DNA of 51,599 nucleotides from Sphingomonas pituitosa NBRC 102491 (GCF_001598435.1 NZ_BCYY01000030.1:1-51599), one strand, 5' to 3'; positions 8,828 through 19,254 are shown, counted from the stretch's first letter. Notes: a model not told the origin generated them from the sequence alone. Numbers and translations are program-made.

Positions 8828-9045
8828 TCCTCGTCTCCTTGGGACCCCTTGGGCGGGCGGCCGCGCTTGGGCCGCACCGGATCGGCGAGCTTCACCCCGC
8901 GCCGCGCCAGCGCCTCGCGCAGCAGGCACTCCACCTGCGCATTGACGCTGCGCAGGTCGTTCGCCGCGCTCCGTTCGATCGCGGCGTAGAGCGCCGGATC
9001 GAGGCGGAGCGGAAACGCCTTCTTGGGTGGGGGAGCGCTCACCAC
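8824..9045 (-). CDS. Ribbon-helix-helix (Arc-like) protein with AT-hook tail
   Basis: Protein of 73 residues. Residues about 9-50 (FPLRLDPALYAAIERSA, then VNAQVECLLREALARR) match the Arc/MetJ ribbon-helix-helix fold, with the beta strand FPLRLD and two helices. The tail KRGRPPKG (residues 60-67) fits an AT-hook with its GRP core. Both are DNA-binding elements. The GTG start at 9045 lies 6 nt after the SPFH stop; a second GTG at 9042 is possible. Some relatives are annotated as antitoxins, but the downstream gene is a membrane protein rather than a recognisable toxin. A regulator of this operon is the simplest reading. Confidence 0.78.
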   Translation of the reverse strand: MVSAPPPKKAFPLRLDPALYAAIERSAANDLRSVNAQVECLLREALARRGVKLADPVRPKRGRPPKGSQGDEE

Positions 9046-9051
9046 ACGGCC

Positions 9052-9957
9052 TTACTGGTAGAGCGAGCCAGCATTGACGACCGGCTGGGTGTCGCGCTCG
9101 CCGCACAGCACGACCATCAGGTTCGACACCATGGCCGCGCGGCGCTCGTCATCCAGCTCGACGACATTCTTGGCGGAGAGCTGCTCCAGCGCCATCTCGA
9201 CCATCCCCACCGCGCCTTCGACCAGCGTCTTGCGCGCGGCGACCACCGCCTGGGCCTGCTGGCGCCGCAGCATCGCGCCGGCGATCTCCTGCGCATAGGC
9301 AAGGTGGGTGAAGCCGCACTCGTCGACGGTGATGCCTGCGACCAGCAGCCGCGCGATCAGCTCGGCACGCAGTTCGCCGCCCACCTGGCCATGGTTGCCG
9401 CGCAGCGTGACTTCCTGATGCTCGAAATCGTCATAGGGATAGCGCGAACCGATGGTGCGCACCGCCGCCTCGATCTGGACGTTCACGAACGCCTTGTAGT
9501 CGTCGACGTCGAACAGCGCCTGGGCGGTGTCGGTCACCCGCCACACCACCTGTGCCGCCATCTCGATCGGGTTGCCGCGCAGATCGTTCACCTTGATCTT
9601 GTCCGAGATCATGTTGTTGGCGCGCACCGAGACCTTGGTCTTGATCAGCCAGGGCCACGACCAGCGCAGCCCGGTGGTGCGATCGGTGCCGCGATAATCG
9701 CCGAACAGCAGGATCGCCGCCGCCTGGTTGGGCTGGAGCAGGTAGAATCCGCACAGGACGAACAGCAGCACCAGCGATGCCGCGACGATCCAGCCGACCA
9801 CCAGCCAATCGGGCAGGCGATCGATCTGGGTGAAGGCGAGCCCCCCCGCCACCAGCGCCGCCAAGGCGATCAGCAGCATGCCATAGCCGCTGGTCGTGTG
9901 CGCGACCCGTTCGCTGCTCTGCCGCAACGCGGATGTTGCGCTCCGTATGTCCGTCAT
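9052..9957 (-). CDS. SPFH/prohibitin-type membrane protein
   Basis: Protein of 301 residues with two N-terminal hydrophobic segments (about 25-47 and 52-75) followed by an SPFH (stomatin/prohibitin) domain. The domain begins near PNQAAAILLFGDYRGTDR and includes WPWLIKTKVSVRANN and the conserved QVVWRVTDTAQALFDVDDY. A helical region rich in Ala, Glu and Gln follows and probably oligomerises. Such proteins form membrane microdomain scaffolds or protease-control complexes. AGGAGGG lies just before the ATG at 9957. First gene of a three-gene operon, downstream of an AT-rich palindrome. Confidence 0.9.
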   Translation of the reverse strand: MTDIRSATSALRQSSERVAHTTSGYGMLLIALAALVAGGLAFTQIDRLPDWLVVGWIVAASLVLLFVLCGFYLLQPNQAAAILLFGDYRGTDRTTGLRWSWPWLIKTKVSVRANNMISDKIKVNDLRGNPIEMAAQVVWRVTDTAQALFDVDDYKAFVNVQIEAAVRTIGSRYPYDDFEHQEVTLRGNHGQVGGELRAELIARLLVAGITVDECGFTHLAYAQEIAGAMLRRQQAQAVVAARKTLVEGAVGMVEMALEQLSAKNVVELDDERRAAMVSNLMVVLCGERDTQPVVNAGSLYQ

Positions 9958-9972
9958 TTTTCCCTCCTGAAT

Positions 9973-9984
9973 TATGATATCATA
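9973..9984. promoter_or_regulatory. AT-rich palindrome upstream of SPFH operon
   Basis: TATGATATCATA is a perfect 12-bp palindrome, and together with the adjoining TTTATATC it forms a short AT island in otherwise GC-rich DNA. It lies 15 bp upstream of the SPFH start and overlaps the only convincing AT-rich -10 candidates. The third piece of evidence is context: the operon encodes a ribbon-helix-helix protein with an AT-hook, so this is a plausible autoregulatory operator. Binding is inference. Confidence 0.5.
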
Positions 9985-10029
9985 TTTATATCGAATTGGA
10001 GGGGCCGACAAGCGGCATCGGCGGGCACG

Positions 10030-10062
10030 AAAAAGGCCGCCGGAGCCTTCGCCCCGGCGGCC
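10030..10062 (-). terminator. Rho-independent terminator of the tol-pal operon
   Basis: Read on the minus strand, a 9-bp perfect stem GGCCGCCGG / CCGGCGGCC encloses the 10-nt segment GGCGAAGGCT and is followed at once by TTTTT. The loop can pair further to leave a GAAG tetraloop. It lies 25 bp after the pal stop and before the SPFH promoter, so it separates the two operons. Confidence 0.88.
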
Positions 10063-10087
10063 GATCCCTTGGCGTTTCCGCCGGTCC

Positions 10088-10603
10088 TCAGTTCAGGACG
10101 AGCGTGACCGCGCGGCGGTTCTGCGCCCAGCTGGCTTCGTCCGAGCCGGTCGCGATCGGGCGCTCCTTGCCGTAGCTGATCGTGGTGATGCGATCGGCCG
10201 AGACGCCCTGCGCCGCCAGATAGTTCTTCGCGGCGTTGGCGCGGCGGTCGCCGAGCGCCAGGTTGTATTCGCGGGTGCCGCGCTCGTCGCAATGGCCTTC
10301 CAGGGTGATGCGCACGGCCGGGTGCGCGGCCAGCCACTTCGCCTGGCTGTCGAGAATCGCGCGCGATTCCTGGTCGACGTCATACTGGTCGAGGCCGAAG
10401 TGGATCGTGTCGCTCGTCACTTCGCGGCGGAACTGCTCGGAGAGCGGGGTCGCCTGCGTCGTCTCGCCATTGCCGTACGGCTGGCTCGGCGCGGTCGGGG
10501 TCTCGGTCGGCGCGGGCGGCAGGTCCTTCGGCGGCTTCTTCGAGCAGGCCGCGGTGGCGACGAGCGCCACGCCGAGCATCAGGCTGGGGACGAGCTTGGT
10601 CAT
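10088..10603 (-). CDS. pal: Peptidoglycan-associated lipoprotein Pal
   Basis: Outer-membrane lipoprotein of 171 residues that anchors the membrane to peptidoglycan and is moved by Tol during constriction. The signal peptide ends in a lipobox-like VATAAC (Cys20); Thr at -3 is not the usual Leu. A Pro/Thr-rich linker follows, then an OmpA-like peptidoglycan-binding domain with TLEGHCDERGTREYN and ALGDRRANAAKNYL. AAAGGAGGA precedes the ATG. Last gene of ybgC-tolQRAB-pal, directly before the terminator. Confidence 0.96.
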   Translation of the reverse strand: MTKLVPSLMLGVALVATAACSKKPPKDLPPAPTETPTAPSQPYGNGETTQATPLSEQFRREVTSDTIHFGLDQYDVDQESRAILDSQAKWLAAHPAVRITLEGHCDERGTREYNLALGDRRANAAKNYLAAQGVSADRITTISYGKERPIATGSDEASWAQNRRAVTLVLN

Positions 10604-10668
10604 GAAATCCTCCTTTTACGGGTGTCGCGCATGCCGCGCATTCGTTACGTTAGAGTTTCTACTGGATG

Positions 10669-12054
10669 TCAGGGACGCACGGCGCCCCAATTCGGATCCG
10701 AACCGTCGAGCGGGGTCGGCACTTTTCGTGTCGCGCGGCCGGTGAGGTCGACGGTCCACAGGTCGGGGCGGCCCGATCCCTGTGCCGAGCGGAAGAAGAT
10801 GATCACGCGACCGTTGGGCGCCCAGCTCGGCCCTTCGTCGCCCCAGCTGTTGGTGAGCAGCTGCTCGCCGCCGCCCGAGGGGTTCATCACGCCGATGCGG
10901 AACGCGCCGCCGCCCATGCGGGTGAAGGCGATCTGGTCGCCGCGCGGGCTCCACGCCGGGGCCGCATAGCGCCCGCCGCCGAAGCTGATGCGGTGCTGGT
11001 TCGATCCGTCCGCGTTCATCACATAGAGCTGCTGGGTGCCGCCGCGATCGCTCTCGAACACGATCTTGGAGCCGTCGGGCGAATAGGACCCGCCGGTATC
11101 GATGCCCGGCGAGTTGGTCAGCCGCTGCGGCGTGCCGCCGCTCGCCGGCACGCGGTAGAGATCGGTATTGCTGCCGACCGACATCGAGAACAGCACCCAG
11201 CGCGCATCGGGCGACCAGTGCGGCGCGAAGTTGAGCGCGATGTTGGAGACCAGCGTGCGGTCCTGCCGCGAGCTGAGGTCGTAGATGTGGATCGACGGGC
11301 GGTCGCGCTCGAAGCTCATGTACAGGATCGCGTCGAGCCTGGGCGAGAGGCGCGGGGTCAGCGTGATCGACTGGCCGTTGGTGAGGAAGCGGTGGTTGGC
11401 ACCGTCCTGGTCCATGATCGCCAGCTGCTTGCGGCGGCGGTTCTTCGGCCCGCTTTCGGCGATGTAGACCACCTGGGTGTCGAAATAGGGGCCCTCGCCG
11501 GTGAGGCGCGCATAGATCGCGTCGGCGCATTTGTGCCCCGCACGGCGCCAGTCGCCCGGCGACACCACGAAGCCCTGGCGGACCAGCTCGACCTTCGACG
11601 ACACGTCGTAGAGATAGCAGCCCACCGTCAGCGTGCCGTTCGAATTGGCGCGGACATAGCCCTGCACCAGCGACTGCGCGCCCGTGCCGCCCCAATAGTC
11701 ATAGGCGGGCGCGGTCACTTCCGAAAAGGCGACGGTGCGCAGCTGCGCCGGGGGCACGGGGGTGAACAGCCCCGAGCCGCGCAGATCGTTGGTGATGATC
11801 TCGGCGAGCTTCTGCCCGAGCACGTCGGTCGAGCCGGCCGGCGTATCGACCACCGCCGAGGTCGGCATCGTCGGGATCGCGATCGGCATCGGCGCGGAGA
11901 TGCCGCCGACGATGTCGATCACCGGCTGCGCCCCGGCCTGCTGGGCGCCTTGCGCCTGCGCCTCCGGGCTGTTGGCGATCGGCGGCGGCGTGGTCTGGGC
12001 ATGGGCCGCAGTCGCGAGGCAGACCGTCGCAAGTGCCACAAACTTGAATTTCAT
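10669..12054 (-). CDS. tolB: Tol-Pal system beta-propeller protein TolB
   Basis: Periplasmic protein of 461 residues. It has a Sec signal peptide ending ATAAHA-Q, an N-terminal alpha/beta domain (about residues 40-180) and a C-terminal six-bladed propeller. The propeller is visible as repeated WSPD/YSPDGSKI/WSPRGDQI/WAPNGR motifs, each followed by SMSVGSN-, FESDRGG- or FTRMGGG-like strands. TolB binds Pal and the TolA C-terminus. The start at 12054 begins the signal peptide; the longer open frame overlaps tolA. It sits 10 nt after tolA. Confidence 0.96.
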   Translation of the reverse strand: MKFKFVALATVCLATAAHAQTTPPPIANSPEAQAQGAQQAGAQPVIDIVGGISAPMPIAIPTMPTSAVVDTPAGSTDVLGQKLAEIITNDLRGSGLFTPVPPAQLRTVAFSEVTAPAYDYWGGTGAQSLVQGYVRANSNGTLTVGCYLYDVSSKVELVRQGFVVSPGDWRRAGHKCADAIYARLTGEGPYFDTQVVYIAESGPKNRRRKQLAIMDQDGANHRFLTNGQSITLTPRLSPRLDAILYMSFERDRPSIHIYDLSSRQDRTLVSNIALNFAPHWSPDARWVLFSMSVGSNTDLYRVPASGGTPQRLTNSPGIDTGGSYSPDGSKIVFESDRGGTQQLYVMNADGSNQHRISFGGGRYAAPAWSPRGDQIAFTRMGGGAFRIGVMNPSGGGEQLLTNSWGDEGPSWAPNGRVIIFFRSAQGSGRPDLWTVDLTGRATRKVPTPLDGSDPNWGAVRP

Positions 12055-12064
12055 CGCTTCATCC

Positions 12065-13000
12065 TCATCCAGGCAGCTTGTAGCTGAACGCCAGGCTCTT
12101 CCAGCCGCTCGGCACGGCGTAGAGGCTGGCGGGCAGCCCACGGATCGGCGTGCAGCCCTTGAAGGTGGCGATCGCCAGATCCTTCACCCGCTCCACATAC
12201 CGACCATTGGTCGCATCGTTCCCCTGTACGCCGGTAATGTCCGGATCGCCCGCCAGCGAGCCGTCCGGATTGAAGTTCACGCGCAGCAGCACGCGGATGC
12301 GCTCGGCGCCCGGCCCGGGGGTGACCTGGCGGTTCGCGCAGGGCTGAATCTGCCGCGCGATCGCACCGCGGAAGCTCGCCACGTCCTCGGCCGAGGCCTT
12401 GCTGCCGGGGTTCTGCAGCGCGGTGCTGGCGGTCTTGTTGTTCGAGCGGCCGAGATCGAGCCCGGCAAGGTTGCCGGTCGGCTTCACCGGCCGGCGCGCG
12501 CTGCCGGTCGCGGCGCTCTGCGACGGCGCATTGCTCGGCTTGGCAGGCGCAGCCTTGGACGGCGGGGCCGGCTTGGCGGGCTGGGCGGGCTTGGCCGGCT
12601 GCGGCTTTTCGGCCGGGGCAGGCTTGGGCTGCGGCGGTTGCGGCTTCGGCGCCGGGGCCGGTTTGGGCTGCGGCGGCTGCGGCTTGGGCTGGGGCACCGG
12701 CTGGGGCTGCGGCGGCGCCGGTTGCGGCTTGGGCTGCGGCTGCGGCTCCGGGGACGGCGGCGGCGCGGCCTCGGGCTCCACCGGCGCCTCGACCGGCGAC
12801 TTCTTCGCGGCCAGCTCCTCCTGGCTCGGCACCGGGGCGCTGCTTTCCAGCCCCACCTTCTCGGCCAGCGAGATCTCGATCGGGATCGCCTTGGGCGGCT
12901 CCTGCGGCGGCGTCTTCAAAAGGCTGAGCGACAGCGCGGCGAACACCGCGGCGTGCGCCGCGATGGAGACGCCGAGCCCGATCCGCTCGCTTCGGTCCAT
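12065..13000 (-). CDS. tolA: TolA-like energy-transducing protein, proline-rich
   Basis: Inner-membrane-anchored protein of 311 residues that links TolQR to TolB/Pal. One N-terminal TM helix (about residues 5-28) is followed by a long Pro/Lys/Gln-rich region (about 60-150, repeats of KPQPPQPKPAP type) and a C-terminal TonB/TolA-like domain with ARQIQPCANRQV. The classical TolA long helix is replaced by this extended proline-rich linker. The ATG at 13000 has GAGGTG 9 nt upstream; a GTG at 13012 would add four residues. It follows tolR closely. Confidence 0.9.
   Translation of the reverse strand: MDRSERIGLGVSIAAHAAVFAALSLSLLKTPPQEPPKAIPIEISLAEKVGLESSAPVPSQEELAAKKSPVEAPVEPEAAPPPSPEPQPQPKPQPAPPQPQPVPQPKPQPPQPKPAPAPKPQPPQPKPAPAEKPQPAKPAQPAKPAPPSKAAPAKPSNAPSQSAATGSARRPVKPTGNLAGLDLGRSNNKTASTALQNPGSKASAEDVASFRGAIARQIQPCANRQVTPGPGAERIRVLLRVNFNPDGSLAGDPDITGVQGNDATNGRYVERVKDLAIATFKGCTPIRGLPASLYAVPSGWKSLAFSYKLPG
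12560..12790. repeat. Imperfect short-unit repeats coding the TolA linker
   Basis: On the plus strand this stretch is built from imperfect repeats of GGCTTGGGCTGCGGCGG and GGCGCCGG-type units. They encode the Pro/Lys/Gln linker of TolA on the minus strand. Such sequence can change length by slippage. It also creates a long glycine-rich open frame on the opposite strand that is an artefact. Confidence 0.6.
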
Positions 13001-13013
13001 GGTATCGCTCACC

Positions 13014-13454
13014 TCAGCGCTGGTCGCTCGGCTCGGTGAGCAGCGACACCTTGTTCAGGCCGGCCTGGTTCAGCTCGCCCATCACCCGCATCACCTTGCC
13101 ATAGCCGAGCGCGGTATCGCCGCGCAGATAGATGGCGGCTGGCTTGCCGTCGGGGCCCTTCTTCGCGGCGATCGCTGCCAGCTTCGCAGGCAGTTCGGCA
13201 TCGCTCACCGCGTCGTTGTCGAGGAACACCTGGCCCTTGTCGTCGATCGAGATCTGGACCGGCTTCTGTTCCTGGTCGAGCGCCTTGGCGCGGCTTTCGG
13301 GCAGGTTCACCTGCACGCCGGCGGTCAGCAGCGGCGCTGTCACCATGAAGATGATCAGCAGCACCAGCATCACGTCGACCAGCGGCGTGACGTTGATCTC
13401 GGCCATCGGCGCGCGGCGGCCACGGCCCTTGCCGGAGGGGAGGTGCATGCCCAT
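13014..13454 (-). CDS. tolR: Biopolymer transporter TolR (ExbD family)
   Basis: Protein of 146 residues with one TM helix (about 20-42) carrying the essential aspartate in the motif INVTPLVDVMLVLLIIFMV, which takes part in proton-driven energy transduction with TolQ. A periplasmic domain follows with VQVNLPESRA and a C-terminal IYLRGDTALGYGKVM segment. It begins 4 nt after tolQ. Paralogous ExbD cannot be excluded from sequence alone, but the tolA/tolB/pal neighbours settle the assignment. Confidence 0.95.
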   Translation of the reverse strand: MGMHLPSGKGRGRRAPMAEINVTPLVDVMLVLLIIFMVTAPLLTAGVQVNLPESRAKALDQEQKPVQISIDDKGQVFLDNDAVSDAELPAKLAAIAAKKGPDGKPAAIYLRGDTALGYGKVMRVMGELNQAGLNKVSLLTEPSDQR

Positions 13455-13458
13455 CGGC

Positions 13459-14145
13459 TTAGCCCTCCATCTCCAGGCGGCGGCTCAGCGTCGCGTGGAA
13501 GCCGTCGGCGAAGCGGTTGAGGCGTGCCTCGACACGGTTCACGGCGTGGCTGTAGCGGTTGTACGCGATCACCGCCGGAATGGCGGCGAACAGGCCGATC
13601 GCGGTGGCGAACAGCGCCTCGGCGATGCCTGGCGCGACGACCGCGAGCGACGAGCTCTGCGCCGCCGCGATGCCGGTGAAGCTGCGCATGATGCCCCAGA
13701 CGGTGCCGAACAGCCCGACGAACGGGGCGACCGAACCCACCGTGGCGAGGAAGTTCAGCCGATCCGACAGCCGATCGATCTCCATCGCCACCGTCGCGCC
13801 CATCGCCGTCGCCAGGCGCTCGCGCGTGCCTTCGCGGTCGACCGTCTTGCCGGCCGTGGAGCGACGCCATTCGCTGACGCCGGCGGCGAACACGCGCGCG
13901 ATCGGCTGGTCGCGGCCGGCGGCGCGGCGGTGGAACTCGTCGAAGTCATCGGCCTCGCGATACTCGATCTCGAAGCGCTGCATCTCCTTGCGCAGGCCGC
14001 TGACCTTCAGCGCGAAGCCGATAATGATCGTCCAGGTCCACAGGCTGGCGAGCAGCAGGCCGATCATGACCAGCTTCACGACGATGTCGGCTTCCAGGAA
14101 CAGATGGATCGGTGACAGGACGGCACCGGTTGGGACGGACGACAT
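13459..14145 (-). CDS. tolQ: Tol-Pal system proton channel subunit TolQ
   Basis: Inner-membrane protein of 228 residues with three TM segments: about residues 20-45, about 130-155 and about 168-192. The conserved core VGSVAPFVGLFGTVWGIM and FATAIGLFAAIPAVIAYN is the MotA/TolQ/ExbB signature. It forms the stator-like channel with TolR. Second gene of the operon, 6 nt after ybgC. Confidence 0.96.
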   Translation of the reverse strand: MSSVPTGAVLSPIHLFLEADIVVKLVMIGLLLASLWTWTIIIGFALKVSGLRKEMQRFEIEYREADDFDEFHRRAAGRDQPIARVFAAGVSEWRRSTAGKTVDREGTRERLATAMGATVAMEIDRLSDRLNFLATVGSVAPFVGLFGTVWGIMRSFTGIAAAQSSSLAVVAPGIAEALFATAIGLFAAIPAVIAYNRYSHAVNRVEARLNRFADGFHATLSRRLEMEG

Positions 14146-14151
14146 GGACGC

Positions 14152-14604
14152 TTAACTCTCCTTCCACACGAGCGGTTCGAACGCGGCCAGCCACTCGGCC
14201 GGCTGCCGCCGCGGGCGACCACCGGGGGCGACGAACGCCACCTCCACGGTTGCCTGGGCGACTATGGTTTCGTCCCGCATGACTCGTTGCTGAATATCGA
14301 CGGCGGCGGCGCGCAATCGGGTCAGTCTGCTGACAACCACCAGCGTGTCGCCGAGTTTCGCCGGCGCACGGTAGCGGATGTCCATCCCGGCGACCGCATA
14401 GGCCCCGCCGCCCGCCTCGAACACGGCGCGCTGGTCGATTCCTGCGCAGTCGAGCATGTCCGATCGGGCACGTTCCAGGTAGCGCAGGTAATTGGCATGG
14501 TAGACGACACCGGTGAGATCGGTGTCCTCGAAATAGACGCGCAGCGCAAAGCGGTGCTCGCGGCCGTCGAACCGGCCGGCAGGGGCTTGGTCGCTGCTGG
14601 TCAT
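14152..14604 (-). CDS. ybgC: Acyl-CoA thioester hydrolase YbgC (Tol-Pal associated)
   Basis: Hotdog-fold thioesterase of 150 residues. The family signature VYFEDTDLTGVVYHANYL, with its active-site aspartate, is intact, followed by YLRYLERARSDML. YbgC proteins hydrolyse short-chain acyl-CoA and are classically the first gene of the tol-pal operon, as here. The start at 14604 gives a standard N-terminus; the open frame from 14646 adds residues unlike the family. Confidence 0.94.
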   Translation of the reverse strand: MTSSDQAPAGRFDGREHRFALRVYFEDTDLTGVVYHANYLRYLERARSDMLDCAGIDQRAVFEAGGGAYAVAGMDIRYRAPAKLGDTLVVVSRLTRLRAAAVDIQQRVMRDETIVAQATVEVAFVAPGGRPRRQPAEWLAAFEPLVWKES

Positions 14605-14711
14605 GGATTGGCCTCTAGCGGAGGCGATGCCCCAGCGGAACCCCAAAGGGGGCTAACCTTTGGTGGGTGGCCGCTGAGACGGCGCGGCGCGAGCGAGCGC
14701 TTGAAATGCGC

Positions 14712-15476
14712 TCAGAACAACAGCCGCTGCGTCGATCCGCCCCGCCCCACCGGCGCGCCGCCGCGCCTGCGGTTGCGTTCGGTCTCCGCCGTGAAGCGCA
14801 CATCCTCGTCGCGATCGGTGAGGAAGCCTTCCAGCGAATCCTCCGAAATCTCGCTCCAGTCCTTGCCCCGATCGGGGCCGTAGCGGACGCGCGGCAGCAG
14901 GCCCGGCTGGCTCGACCATTCGATCAGCTGGGCCACGCTTGCCTCGTTCAGCATGTCGCGCAGGTGGAACGCGGTGACATAGGCGTCGGGGAAGGCGCGG
15001 TGCGCGGGCAGACCGCGTTCATGCTCCATGCCCTCGGGCCGGCGCCAGTAGCGCAGCATCTGGTTGGAGAAGCCCGGGCTGTCCGGCCACAGCCGCAGCG
15101 CGCATTTCCAGGTGCAGATCCAGTCGGCCCCGCGGGTGAGCGCCGGCGTGCAGAACTGCTCCTCGAAGCTCGCGCGGTGCGCGGCGAGCGCGACCCGGCG
15201 CGGCCAGGGATCGAGGATGGGCCGTGCGACATCGTGCCAAGTGGGCGCGTCGGCCACGTCCTCGTCGCGGATATGGTGGATGGCCATGGTCAGCGGCGGG
15301 ATTCCGCGGCCGGGATGGACGAGGCGGCTACCGCCCTCGCCCTGCAACTCCCAGCGCCCGTCGGCGCCGAGCGCGACGTCCTGCCAGCCGATCTCGCAGA
15401 CGGCATGGAGGGGCGGCTTGTCGCCGGTGGTCTCGAGGTCGATGACGCGGATGATCGAAGGAGGTGGCGACGCCAT
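14712..15476 (-). CDS. DnaQ-like 3'-5' exonuclease domain protein
   Basis: Protein of 254 residues with a DEDDh exonuclease fold. Motif I is VIDLETTG (Asp13, Glu15) and motif III is HRAFPDAY (His159, Asp164). Motif II reads AHRASFEEQF, with Glu105 where Asp is usual; related chromosomal exonucleases often show the same change, so activity is not excluded. The substrate is unknown; repair or RNA turnover are both possible. It lies 107 bp upstream of ybgC on the same strand and downstream of topA, separated from it by a REP repeat. Start chosen at 15476 (MASPPPSIIR). Confidence 0.85.
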   Translation of the reverse strand: MASPPPSIIRVIDLETTGDKPPLHAVCEIGWQDVALGADGRWELQGEGGSRLVHPGRGIPPLTMAIHHIRDEDVADAPTWHDVARPILDPWPRRVALAAHRASFEEQFCTPALTRGADWICTWKCALRLWPDSPGFSNQMLRYWRRPEGMEHERGLPAHRAFPDAYVTAFHLRDMLNEASVAQLIEWSSQPGLLPRVRYGPDRGKDWSEISEDSLEGFLTDRDEDVRFTAETERNRRRGGAPVGRGGSTQRLLF

Positions 15477-15560
15477 GGCCGCGATGTGGGGGCTTTTGCG
15501 GCGAAATGCCAGCCGAAAGCGTGGGCTGCCTCCAAAGTGACGACGCACTTCACCCGCTCC

Positions 15561-15653
15561 GTCATCCCGGCGGAAGCCGGGATCCATTGCCTTCAGCGTC
15601 TCGGCTCTTGCCAAGGCCTGGTGGCGAATGGATCCCGACTTTCGCCGGGATGA
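15561..15653. repeat. REP-like palindromic repeat, copy 2
   Basis: Second copy of the element at 4589-4683. The left arm (15561-15589) is identical to the copy 1 left arm; the right arm (about 15626-15653) carries a few changes, such as CCCGAC for CCCGGC. The spacer sequence differs between copies while the arms are conserved, as expected for a mobilised or selected palindrome. It lies between the topA stop and the exonuclease start. Confidence 0.9.
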
Positions 15654-15671
15654 CGGCTAAGCGGGAGCCCC

Positions 15672-18260
<2,589 letters not shown>

Positions 18261-18354
18261 GAAGTGGTTCGACCGATCCCTACGTGTACGCGTGCGAGGA
18301 TGAAGACCGGCACCGCACCGCGTCAAGCGGGGGCCGTGCCGGTCGTCGTGGCGC

Positions 18355-19254
18355 TCAGGCGGTGGCCCGCATCCGCTCCAGCACCACGTCTATATCGTGT
18401 GCCGCATGGCGTTCGGGAACCCGCTGGTCCTCCGGGCCGGTGCCGCGATTGACCAGGCGACCACGCTGCACCGGCTCGCGCGCCGCGATCTCGGCCGCCC
18501 AGCGCAGCAGGTTCGGATATTCCTGCGCGTTCAGGAACACATCCGCCCCGGCATAGGTCTCGCCGCGCACCACCGCGCCGTACCAGGGGAAGATCGCCAT
18601 GTCGGCGATCGTGTAGGTGTCGCCCACCATGTAGCGGTTGCTCGCCAGATGCGTGTCGAGCACGTGGAGCTGGCGCTTCGCCTCCATCGCATAGCGATCG
18701 ATCGCATACTGGATCTTGATCGGTGCATAGGCGAAGAAATGGCCGAAGCCGCCGCCCAGGAACGGCGCCGAGCCCATCTGCCACATCAGCCAGCTGAGCG
18801 TCTGCGCGCGCGTCGCCGTATCGGTCGGCAGGAACGCGCCGAACTTCTCGGCGAGGTGAATCATCATCGCGCCGCTCTCGAAGATCGGCAGCGCCGGCGT
18901 CTCCGACCGGTCGACCATCGCCGGGATCTTCGAATTCGGGTTGATCGCGACGAAGCCGCTGCCGAACTGGTCGCCCTGGCCGATGTTGATCAGCCACGCA
19001 TCATATTCGGCGCCCGCATGGCCCGCGGCGAGCAGTTCCTCGAGCAGGATCGTCACCTTCTGCCCGTTGGGCGTGCCGAGCGAGTAGAGCTGGATCGGGT
19101 GTTCGCCGACCGGCAGTTCCTTCTCGTGGGTCGCGCCCGAAACCGGCCGGTTGATGTTGGCGAACTGGCCGCCATTGCCCGGCGCCCATTCCCACACCTG
19201 GGGCGGCACATAACCGGCGGGCAGATTATTCGCGGGATCGGGGGCGTCGGCCAT
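18355..19254 (-). CDS. yghU: YghU-type glutathione S-transferase
   Basis: Glutathione-dependent disulfide-bond oxidoreductase of the GST superfamily, 299 residues; E. coli YghU is similar in length. A thioredoxin-like N-domain (LYSLGTPNGQKVTILLEEL, then NPNSKIPAMVDR and the ESGAMMIHLAEKFG glutathione site) is followed by an all-helical C-domain (NRYMVGDTYTIADMAIFPWYG). An N-terminal extension before the thioredoxin fold (PPQVWEWAPGNGGQFANINRPV) is typical of the YghU branch. It lies 94 bp downstream of the topA start, on the same strand but probably with its own promoter. Confidence 0.93.
   Translation of the reverse strand: MADAPDPANNLPAGYVPPQVWEWAPGNGGQFANINRPVSGATHEKELPVGEHPIQLYSLGTPNGQKVTILLEELLAAGHAGAEYDAWLINIGQGDQFGSGFVAINPNSKIPAMVDRSETPALPIFESGAMMIHLAEKFGAFLPTDTATRAQTLSWLMWQMGSAPFLGGGFGHFFAYAPIKIQYAIDRYAMEAKRQLHVLDTHLASNRYMVGDTYTIADMAIFPWYGAVVRGETYAGADVFLNAQEYPNLLRWAAEIAAREPVQRGRLVNRGTGPEDQRVPERHAAHDIDVVLERMRATA

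Noticed and set aside
8585..9045. Toxin-antitoxin pair
   Set aside because: The Arc-like protein could be an antitoxin, but the overlapping gene encodes a two-TM protein without toxin motif, and the SPFH gene leads the operon.
12399..13520. Glycine-rich plus-strand open frame resembling a structural protein
   Set aside because: Its GCGG repeats are the complement of the TolA proline-rich linker.
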